Source: Steromphala cineraria
Taxonomy: Eukaryota > Mollusca > Gastropoda > Trochida > Trochidae
NCBI GenBank assembly: GCA_916613615.1
Contig: OU744725.1
Coordinates: 60,334,575-60,398,574, forward strand
Length of the DNA: 64,000 bases
Direction: 5' to 3'
The translations under genes were made by a program, and so were the position numbers. The notes under the pieces are model-generated. The model saw only the letters and a program-made list of their open reading frames with translations. It did not search any database and was not told the origin of the DNA. Below are positions 42,501-54,500 of this stretch, in pieces. Every line of letters begins with the position of its first letter. Positions within the stretch are counted from its first letter, which is position 1.

Positions 42501-45500
42501 ACACATACAGGATGCAAAGTCCCTTCCACGCAGCCCTCGTGAACCAGTCTGTTCCTCTAGTGGTGGATGACAAAGGGGAGATAACCTACTCAGCGTGCTA
42601 CCTGTATGAGCCCGGGGCCAATGGCAGCCAGTACAGGTGTACCGAGTGGGTGTACGATACCTCGGTTATACAGACTACCGGATTTACGGATGTAAGGCTT
42701 ACATATATTGTATGAGAGGGTTTTTTGTTTTTTTGTGTTAAAAGTAGGGACGAGGGAGAACAGGACTATGCATATGTCCCTACTATATTGCAGGGCACTG
42801 GACATGTGACATCAATGCAAGAATCGGAGACTTTATAACTACTTTATCGCTGTGCATAGAGAATAAAAGTTTGATATGTTATCTTCTCTGATACACATTT
42901 AAGTAGATATTTATGATCAAGCGGAACTATGGACAAAAAACTTAATTGCAATCTAGAAAACGGCATTGTTATATGAAATGAAGAAGTTGACTTTCCATAG
43001 AACTGACCCTCATGGTAGAGTTGCAGTATCATTACAGAGCTCTGACTTGTAAGATGTAAGACTTCAATATATTAAAACAGATGAGGATAACTATTTAGGG
43101 ATCTTGGTTCTCTTTCACAAAGCCCTAAGGTGTTCGTAAACCATCAAGTCCTAATGTCATTTGTGAAATATTTAAAGAATAGGAGTTATATGGTCAACCT
43201 TAGTGAAGGTTGCTGTTTGAAAGTAGGCCTTGGTCTATGAAATTCGTTACCTCGTCCTTAAACTTGAATCATGTGCACCGTTATGTTCCATTCATTTTGA
43301 AATAATCTTCCATCGTTTTCTCATATAAATAAACTAATGCCCCCCGTCCACCGAACCGCGACCGATATGCGACAGAGTACGATCGCCGCGATCAAGCCGG
43401 TCGCACTGGTCGCAGACATAAATACTAGCAATTTAAAAAAATATATGATTTTGCGGTTCCACCAAGCCGGCTATACGATCCCACTACGACCAAAAAGTGA
43501 TTAATTTCTTTTTTTCCGGCGAGCACATTGAGACAGAGTTGAGACTGATTCGAATTGCAGTATAGATCGCATGTCGGTCTCATCATATTCGTACTGAGAT
43601 ACGACCGAATTGGCGATTTTGCATGCGAGTGGTTAGGATCACCGCGACAGTTTCGGCGATTGCCATACGATCGCCATACGATCGACTTACAACCAACTTG
43701 CGACTAGTGAGATTGCTTTTGCAATCGAGTGCGACCACATTACGACAGTTGCGAGTCTTGTACGACTCCAGAACGACCATTGCAAATTTTCACAAGACCG
43801 CATTAAGACATATGCGACCTCGACACAACCTTTTCACGACAGATCGGGCCCAAAGTATAAAAAGGACTGCGACCAGCTGCAATCATTGCATTCGGAGTTT
43901 GACTAGCATACAGATAATATGGAAAATGAAATGGCCCTGGTAGTTGCTCTGGTTTCTGAAACCAGACAAGAACTACAGTATATCGGCGACTACACCTTAG
44001 CTATGATGAGACACCATCAACGAAGGAGAAGGAGGCGTCGACGGCATGCGATTTGTCTTGTCTTGAATTTGAGAGCAAGTAATCAATTTCATCGATCGCA
44101 GAAGTTGTGCGATTTTTGAAAACGGACCATCGAAATCGCAAACCCCCCTACGACAACATGCGACCAATGGAGAGTGTGGAAGATATTTTATGCGAGCATG
44201 GGGATCTTCCCAAGACTCCAGTGCGGTGTCAGTGAGAGTGAGTGAGAGTGTGCACGACCGGGAGACAAAAATCGGTCGCAGTGGGGTCGTATGCTCGGTG
44301 GAATGGGGGTATTAAAGGAACAGTAGCACGTTTTAGGGGGATTATAAGGTGATTACAGGAAAATGAAAATTAATGGTTCCAATTGAAAGAAAATGTATTT
44401 AAACTAAATGAAGCAGTAATAATTCAAATATATAACGTAAAGTTTAGCCATGCGATTCCTTTTTCTTACACAATATGAATTAAAGGTGTTCACACAAAAT
44501 GGCCGCCAATGTATTTTATGTGAATCTTCATACTTTGTCCTCTGATTATGGATGATTGGCTTGTGTAATGAGATTTTTGACACTGTCAAAATTATACATT
44601 TAGCAAAAACTTACAATTATCATTGAAAATTTTAAAATATAAAATTATCAAAAAACGTGCTACTGCCCCTTTAATATTCTTTTCTAAAGTCAAAATCTCA
44701 TCCCCTCGCCTTGCCTCTGCATGCTTCTATATTTCCAGTTCGACATGGTGTGTGAAAACGAGATTCTACGATCTCACAGCAACATGATCGATTTTGCAGG
44801 TGCCCTGTGTGGCTCTTTAATAATCGGACCAGTGGGCGATAGGTAATCTTCTTAAATATTCTAACATTACCTTTTGTTAATGTTTATACTATGTAATAAT
44901 GTTTTGTTACACGTATGGTAAAACCAAATACTGCCATTTGTATAATGTCTTTTTATCAACGATTGTTTCAGCGCGAAATTCTTTATTTCGTCGTCATATA
45001 ACCATTGATCATGACGTCACTCTCGTCGGCCCTCGCGAGGTATTGGGTCGTTTTAATGCGATTAATTTGGAATAAAGTCGGTATGAAAAGCTTTTTAAAC
45101 TCGGATTGGTCTTATATGAGTTTTTGCGAAATTAGTTCAAAGATATGAATAAACTCGCTTTCGCTCTGGAAGTAACAATTAAACTTCACCTTCGGATAAT
45201 TAAACTAAAATTAATATTGGCCACTTTCTAGAGTAAACATCTACACATTTTCCTCTTTTTTTCCCTTTAAAATTCGCTTAAATTCACCTTTTCCAGGTTT
45301 GGTAGAAAGAAAGTGTTGATACTGACCTTCATCATGAATTTCTTTGGAACAATTTCATTATCCCAGACCCGGCATTTTGTCGTATTTGCTGTTTTCAACT
45401 TCATCGTCGGACTTACTGGGAGATTGATGTTCATGCTTGGTTTCGTCTTTGGTATGATCCAGCTCTTACTGATATTTGCTTTGGTTTGAATCAATCCTTA

Positions 45501-48500
45501 ATGATATTCTTTGGTTTGAATCAATCCTTAATGATATATCCTTTGGTTTGAATCAATCCTTAATGATATATTCTTTGGTTTGAATCAATCCTTAATGATA
45601 TATTCTTTGGTTTGAATCAATCCTTAATGATATATCCTTTGGTTTGAATCAATCCTTAATGATATATTCTTTGGTTTGAATCAATCCTTAATGATATATT
45701 CTTTGGTTTGAATCAATCCTTAATGATATATTCTTTGGTTTGAATCAATCCTTAATGGTGTTTTCTTTGGTGTTAATCAAATCTTAAATGATATTTCCTT
45801 TAGTTTGAATCAATCCTTAATGATATATTCTTTGGTTTGAAACAATCCTTAATGATATATCATTTGGTTTGAATCAATCCTTAATGATATATCCTTTGGT
45901 TTGAATCAAATCTCAAATGCTGTTTCCTTTGGTTTGAATCAATCCTTAATGATATATCCTTTGGTTTGAATCAATGATTAATGATATATCCTTTGGTTTG
46001 AATCAAATCTCAAATGATGTTTCCTTTGGTTTGAATCAATCCTTAATGATATATCCTTTGGTGTGAATCAATCCTTAATGATATATCCTTTGGTTTGAAT
46101 CAATCCTTAATGATGTTTCCTTTTGGTGTGAATCAAATCTCGAATGATATTTCCTTTGATATGAATCAATTATTACTGATATTTCCTTCGGCTTTCATAC
46201 GTGACAAACTGTATTACTAGTATAGTATATCCTAAAAATCAAAGGTATATTATAGAAGTAAAAGCTTAATCAAACGTCCTTGTTGAACATGATGAGTTCA
46301 ATTCTGTCCTTCCGTCATGTAGACCGTTTTCAATGTTTGATACATCTCCTTTCTCAAAAAGGTGAACAACCCCTTCTAAAATTTCAACACAAGCCACTGC
46401 AACAGAAGAGACTTCACAGTTTGTCCATTGTACATATACCAAACATGCATCTCAACATCTTGTTATATCTAGCCCTCGAATTCGTCGGCCCTTCCAAGAG
46501 GACCACCGCAGGAGTATACATCAATTTCTTCTGGACCGCTGGATTGTTCCTCCTGACAGGAGTTGCCTACCTTTTCCGGAAGTGGCGCCATCTTTTACTC
46601 GCTATCGGATGTCCGTCGATCCTGGTGGTGTCCTTTTGGTGGTAAGTGGTTTAACACTGAATTTAAGGTCATCGGTAATTATATGAATTACGATTATCAT
46701 ACCATTAGTGACTTCAACGGATGTTGATCAAGTTTATGATATGTCGACCTTGGACACTTGATATTCACCTACGTAACGTCAAGGTGAAAATCAAGTGTCC
46801 AAGGTCGACAAATCATTGGATCAACCGAGTCTGAAGTCTGTAATTGTTATATTATGTGAAAATGGTCATGAATTACTTTCTCCTGTGTGGAAAAGGGACA
46901 CCACCCCCTCGAAATTTAAGGGACATAACTCACAGTCACAGACACAATGATTTTCAAAAGTCTCTTTTAATCATCAGCGGTGCTTAGAAAGTTATATCAA
47001 CCTCTCACAACTCCTACATGTTGAATTGCTTGACGTTAATGCTGTCATGTGATCAAGGTTTTATAGGACCATATTAATAATCCATTCTTATGATATATAT
47101 AATTATGACATAGATAAGTAAAACGAATTTAAATCATTGTACGTTCATTTGAGGACAGTGGCAAGTTTTTATGAAACCGTTTCTCAATGCCGTTCACTCT
47201 ATTTCTATAATGAGCATGTGTTTCCAATAGGAGACACGGAGAAAATATCACATGGTTTGAACATAATTAACAATCTTGTGTGTGGATAAAACAGCATTTG
47301 AAACTGATGTTTGTTGTTCTAAGTTTAGTAGACGTTACTTTCCAACGCTCTGAGAATATTGCTTTCCAACGCTCAGAGAATGTTGCTTTCCAACGCTCAG
47401 AGAATGTTGCTTTTCAACGCTAAGAGAACGCTCAGAGAATGTTGCTTTCCAACGCTCAGAGAATGTTGCTTTCCAACGCTCAGAGAATGTTGCATTCCAA
47501 CGCTAAGAGAATGTTACTTTCCAACGCTAAGAGAACGCTCAGAGAATGTTGTTTCCCAACGCTAAGAGAACGCTCAGAGAATGTTGCTTTCCAACGCTCA
47601 GAGAATGTTGCATTCCAACGCTCAGAGAATGTTGCATTCCAACGCTAAGAGATTGTTGCTTTCCAACGCTAAGAGAACGCTCAGAGAATGTTGCTTTCCA
47701 ACGCTCAGAGAATGTTGCATTCCAACGCTAAGAGAACGCTCAGAGAATGTTGCTTTCCAACGCTCAGAGAATGTTGCATTCCAACGCTAAGAGAACGCTA
47801 AGAGAATGTTGCTTTCCAACGCTAAGAGAACGCTCAGAGAATGTTGCTTTCCAACGCTAAGAGAATGTTGCATTCCAACGCTAAGAGAATGTTGCATTCC
47901 AACGCTAAGAGAACGCTCAGAGAATGTTGCTTTCCAACGCTCAGAGAATGTTGCATTCCAACGCTAAGAGATTGTTGCTTTCCAACGCTCAGAGATTGTT
48001 GCTTTCCAACGCTAAGAGAACGCTCAGAGAATGTTGCTTTCCAACGCTAAGAGAATGTTACGTTCCAACGCTAAGAGAACGCTCAGAGAATGTTGCTTTC
48101 CAACGTTAAGAGAATGTTGCTTTCCAACGCTAAGAGAACGCTCAGAGAATGTTGCTTTCCAACGTTAAGAGAATGTTGCATTCCAACGCTAAGAGAACGC
48201 TCAGAGAATGTTGCTTTCCAACGCTCAGAGAATGTTGCATTCCAACGCTAAGAGATTGTTGCTTTCCAACGCTCAGAGATTGTTGCTTTCCAACGCTAAG
48301 AGAACGCTCAGAGAATGTTGCTTTCCAACGCTAAGAGAATGTTACGTTCCAACGCTAAGAGAACGCTCAGAGAATGTTGCTTTCCAACGTTAAGAGAATG
48401 TTGCTTTCCAACGCTAAGAGAACGCTCAGAGAATGTTGCTTTCCAACGCTAAGAGAATGTTGCTTTCCAACGTTAAGAGAATGTTGCTTTCCAACGCTAA

Positions 48501-51500
48501 GAGAACGCTCAGAGAATGTTGCTTTCCAACGTTAAGAGAATGTTGCTTTCCAACGCTAAGAGAACACTCAGAGAAGGTTGCTTTCCAACGTTAAGAGAAT
48601 GTTGTTTTCCAATGCTCAGAGAATGTTTGATTACAATGTTTGGTGGATATTGGTTAACATTTTTTAGGGGATTTGGGTTTAAAACATCAAAGGAATGTAC
48701 TCATAATTTCGTAAGTAAAAGTAAACTGACTATCAAAATTACCAAAATATACTTATTAGGATATCATTAATCTTTCATGGGATATTTACAGCCTAATTAT
48801 TAATCAAGTGGTGTATAGCAGGAATTCAACTAGAAAGTATGAAATAATGGTCAAATTGCAAAAAAATTCTTTTGATATTGCATATTTATTCATATTAAAC
48901 ATACAATTACCATATTTATTTCCAGACGTTTAGTCATTTGTGTAAACATAAAATAAAATTAATAATTATAAAGCTTCGATTCCGGGAAACAGCTGCGAAA
49001 TAGTTTTTCAATTTTACCTCAAACCTTAAAATTTATATTCATTGTTTGTTACAATAATTGATAAGTAATGTATATGTGTAATTCACTATTAGCAGATGGA
49101 AGTACAGATACGCTGGCAAAGCTGGCTATTTGCCTGTCAAAAAATATGCAATATTTCACATATCGAACTTATGAGACCATACGAGTTTCACTGAACATTG
49201 GTTTATAACAACCAGCTGACGTAAACTTTCTCCCAAGAAAGTTTAGGCAATTTACGTACTGCATCTACATTTAGCTCACCACAGAGGTAGCTAAGTCATG
49301 TGATCCTATCCGAAACTTTTTTTAACCACTTTTCGGGCCCACGGTCATTTTCCAAATCGGTAAAAACAAATTGCATCGCAAACTATCTGCAAAAGCCATA
49401 GGCCACCTTTCTTTCAGCATAAGCAGCAAAGTCACGATTAAAATTGCATTGACGTGGTCTTGTGCTGCCAAGACGACTTACTAACAAAGTGAACAGGCGC
49501 ATAAATTCAAATTTGTTTTAAGTTCTGATTGCATCCAATTTGGTTGCAATCTATAGTTAAACTAGCTGTACTTTTGACGTCCCTGTACTTTTGACGTCCC
49601 ATAAGTCCTACGTTACATCTAGCCACTAGGTCCGTGTAGAGCATACGCGGAAATAAACTGGAAAATAAAATGGAAAAAGAACTGCCTCAACTCTTAGAAT
49701 CAGACAATCAAGTTAAATAGCTATTAGAATCGGGCAATCTAGTTCAAACTAGCTGACACTTTCATGTCCCATAAGTTCTTCATTAAATTAATGACATTTA
49801 TATTTACATTTTGTGCAAAATGCAATGTTAATCCTAACGACTCAAAGAGATCAGTCAGTTCTTTTTTCATTGGTTGATTTCCGCGCATGCTCGACATGCA
49901 CTTATAAGGTAAATGGCTAGATGTAAGATAGTACTTATGGGACGTGTACATTACAACTAGTTTTAACTAGATTGATTTGATTGCATCCCTCCAATTCTAA
50001 CTCGACAAGTGCTCGTGTTAAGACAGAGGCGAGGAGAGGATTTAATACTTGATCTGTGGTGAGCGATAGATTATCTAAGGTTATGGGTGACACTTACAGG
50101 CTGGTGCCGGAGTCCCCGAGGTGGCTGATATCCCGTGGACGAAAAGAAGAGGCTATGGTCACTGTGGAGAAGATTGCCAGCTCAAATGGTGTACCGTTGA
50201 ACGATGAGTTGCTAGATAAAATCAACATCAACTCCACAACAGAGCGTCAAGTTGGTATCCTGAAGTTTATTCTACATCCAAGACTTGCAAAAAGGGCAGT
50301 CATCATTTTTGGTAACTGGTATGTTTAATTAGGCTACATTTTATAATTTTGTAATGAGATTGAACAATAAGAATTGCAATGGAAACTTGATTTGTAGAGC
50401 GTAGTAATACAAATTACGACGTTGAATAGTAATAATAACGGAAATTGTAATTGCATTCAGTTTAATACTCGAAATGTTATAATAATTGAGGTAAACTGTA
50501 ATAATTTTCACTTTTGATCTTTACACTTGATCAAAAGACACATATTTACCAGCTTATTTCCTGAACAATTACACAAATAAAAAGTGAATTAAATCATTCG
50601 AGAGAACAACGACTACTTAATGAAGAATTTTGTTTGTTAATTTCAGGTTTGCTATAAATATTGTATACTTCGGACTAAGCCTCAATGTCGGTAACCTGAG
50701 TGGCGACCTCTATTTCAACTTCTTCCTGTCATGCGCAATAGAACTGGCAGCCTACGTCACAACTCTGGTTCTCATGACAAAACTAAACAGGAAGTCACTG
50801 CTCTGTGGGGGGATGCTAGTTGGGGGAGTTGCCAGCCTCGCCACCGTTCTACCCGTCCTCTACGGCAACTCCTGTGAGTAGTTCAGAAAAGGTATTAAAG
50901 GGGCAGTAGCACGTTTTTTTAAACTTTTATATTTTCACCTTTTCACTGATAATTGTACGTTAATGCTAAATGTATTATTTTGACAGTGTCAATAATCTCA
51001 TTACACAAACCAATCATCCACAATCAGAGCAGAAATTATAAAGATTCACATAAAGTACATTGGCTGCCATTTTTGTTTGAACACCTTCTTTTTATGTAAG
51101 AAATGGGAAAAGCATTGCTGAACTTAACATTATATATCTGATTTATTACAGCTTCATTTAGTTTAAATACCTTTTCTTTTAATTGGAACCATTTTTTTTT
51201 TCATTTTTCTGACATCACTTTATATTGCCCTAAAACGTGCTACTGCCCCTCTAAGTCCACAAAGCTATACATATTTAGGTATCTCGTTAGGAGTATGATC
51301 TTGAAATTACATTGCATAAACCATATCACCCCTACAAGAAAAAAATCAGTATGAAAACATATTTGCTACTTGTTTCTTTGAGATGAAAAGTTTAACTCGA
51401 AATGGCAATACGTTGGTGGATCTTCAGGCAATTGAGGTTGTAAAATTGCTTTCTCAGTGACAGCCTCAAGAACTCTATCTCCGATACATCAAGAACGGTT

Positions 51501-54500
51501 CATCCTTTCGAACACATCTAAAAACCTTCCTTTTCTCTGAAGTCTATCTTCACTAGATTCTTGTAGTGCCGTTGAACACCTGGAAAGAAGGCGCATTATA
51601 ATGCATTATTACTATTACTAATATCAATAATTTATAAGCGGCGGCTTAGCTTAGTGGTAGAGTGTCCGCTCGTCACCCGGAAGACCGGGGTTCGATTCCC
51701 GGTCGCGTCATACCAAAAGACGTTAAGAGATGGAAGTTGTTGCTGTCTTGCTTGACACTCAGCATTGTAAAGGCAGAACAACGCATTAACTGGCGCTGCA
51801 CTGTGGCTGCCGGATGTTTAGGCACAACCCGAATTTCGAATATGCATGTACTGAGGACAATAAAGGGATATTATTATTATTATAAAGTTGTGTCGCGAAG
51901 ACACAATATCCAATGATTTTTGGAGAAGCGCTCTTTGAGCTGGATATAGGCGCTATAAAAGTACCAGTTTGAATGGGTGTTTCATCCCAGCAACAAGCAG
52001 GAGGTACATTTTCCAATGGCATGTTTACATAGGGTCGAAGTAAAAGAGGAGGGGAGTCGTTATTGACTCTGGGTAACAGTTAATTGAGAAAATATCCAGC
52101 ATGAATGGTTCCTCAATACCGGATATTGCTATTCAAGACTAGACTAAACTTTTCTCTGAAATGAAAAAAAAATCAAAATGCAACTATTATTAAAGAGAAA
52201 GGAGCCCACTAAAGCTGAAACGGCAACGATCTAGACTTGCTACAATAATATAGACTTGCTTGGATCTTTAATGATATGTTGTTTCACGGGCTGTTAGACA
52301 GACTAATTCAAGATATGGCTATTGTTATTCAAGACACGACTCACGATAGTATGTAAATACACAATGTTCCCCCGCAACTTATAGCATAAAAATGTAAGCT
52401 GCTTCAAAGTACTAACAAGTATAGCAATGCTTGATTCGTTAAATAAATCGGAGGAAGATAAACCAATAGCTGCATAGAATGAACCTAGTTAGCATAAGAA
52501 ACCCTTACATACCTTTTTTCATTTATCATCTTATCATTTTCTATCATTCTTTGAATATCATTTCCTTGTAACCATTCCCTTAGTGTTGAGACAGAAGAGT
52601 GGTCAGTTTTAACCTCATACATTGGCGGATCAAAAATATTTGAAGGAGGAGTTTCATGTTATGAAAAGGATTTAGCCTGGAGTCCAGTCTCAGTAAACCT
52701 AGCCTCAAAATTATCCGTTTCACTCTTATACTGAGTCTAGAAAGGTCTAGTAGAGGGTCGCGTCAGCCCACGTATCGAATTGACCAATCAGAACTCAGCT
52801 TACCAAGCCACAATAGTCAGCCTTCGTATAACGTTGGAGGTTCATAGGTCGCAGAAAGGTCGACTGACGCGACCCTCTACTAGGCCTTGCTAGACTCAGT
52901 ATAGGAGTGAAATGGATAATATTGAGGCTAGGTTTACTTAGACTGCCTGGAGTCGAAACTTTTTTTCTGGTGAACAAATTTCAAAGGGGACGTGGTTGAA
53001 TCTCTTGAAACCACCCTCTGGCTCCGCCACTATCTAAAGAAACAGGCCTAAAGTACGGACTTATCGGTTAGATCCCAAAATACAAAGTAACAGTTGTTGC
53101 AGACACAGAATGGGTACTGATTGCCCTGGCTATGGTGGGGAAGTTTGGTGCCACTGTATCATTCGCTGTTATCTACATCTTCTCTGCGGAACTCTTCCCC
53201 ACAGTGGTACGGCAATCTGCCATGGGGTGCTGTGCCTTCTTTGAAGGAATCGCTGGCATGGCCTCCCCATACATAGCTGATCTGGTACGTTGAATAATAA
53301 TCTATTGGTCAATGAATGAATATTTAAGGATTTTGTTTTTCTGAAAGTTACATTCAATCTGATACATTACTTAGATAAATACTAAATTTGGTAAAATAAT
53401 TTAATTTGGTGTGTCCAAAATCTATGTCGAATAGACTGAAAACAAAATTAATCCTTTAACCCCGGTTCGCTAGGGGGTAAATTGCTGAAGAAGAAAAAAG
53501 GAAAAGAATCGGTAAAACTCACTGCGTTTCTGATCTTCGGCTGTCCAAATGGGTGGTGGCAGGTGACCTTGTCTTTGACCTTTCACCTTCGATAAACATT
53601 AACACTCTGATGTCCGTTGAAATAATACAGTGACGATGACTCCCTAGCCTGGTCGCTGATTGACTGAGCAGTACTCAGTTCTATACAGGCAGCGAGATAC
53701 GAATTGTGTTCGACCTGAATTTAATGTGATTGTATGAGATTCAACAAGGACATTATGCCAATAACATAATGCCTATTATGATTTTCCTTTATATACAGGT
53801 GATTTTGATGAGGTGTTAGATTTTGCAAGGACGTCAGGGCTACAACATAGGCCTAATGCCTAATTATGCCTTTCCTTATATCTACAACATAGGTCTAATG
53901 CCTAGTTACGCTTTTCCTTAATAGACGAAATGTGTTCGATCATACACTCAGGGGCAAAAGAAACGATACCATATAAAATACATGATAGGCCAAGCTACGA
54001 GTGATAGTTACGGCTGAATCTGGGTTAATAATTATGTTTCTTCAAGAGCTAACTTAACTAAGTTTTTAATTTCAAAGCTATATCTGTTAACGTTTTGGAA
54101 ATATTGTTGAAATAAAGGCCTTTCAAAAAACGCCGTTTTAAAATCTCCTTAACTAGACGAGATAGGAATGAGAAAATGACCCTTTTTCTTGTTTTTAAAC
54201 CAACATACAGGCAAAATACGTGAACAAATTAACTTCTACCCGGGTTTTTTATATTGATAACAGCTAATATTTATAAGATTTTTACATTTCATAATGTTTG
54301 TATTCCAATTTAAAAGATTATGACCAGAAATAACATTGAAAAAGCTGTTTTCTGACCCTTCGTGTATTTGAACAGTCACAGAGTTATAAATATCATACTT
54401 TGATGTTTGAAATTCTTAGTACTTCTTCACAACTAATTTGTCTATCACAAGGGTTCGTAGTCGCATTTCATTTACAACAGGATTTTGTTCTGTACTCTTT

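Noticed and set aside
47359..48770. Many 60-84-aa plus-strand frames
   Set aside because: Repeat translations of the 24/35-bp array, with no independent domain.
51638..51710. tRNA gene
   Set aside because: Boxes A and B are good, but the acceptor ends do not pair and a SINE body with ATT tail follows.
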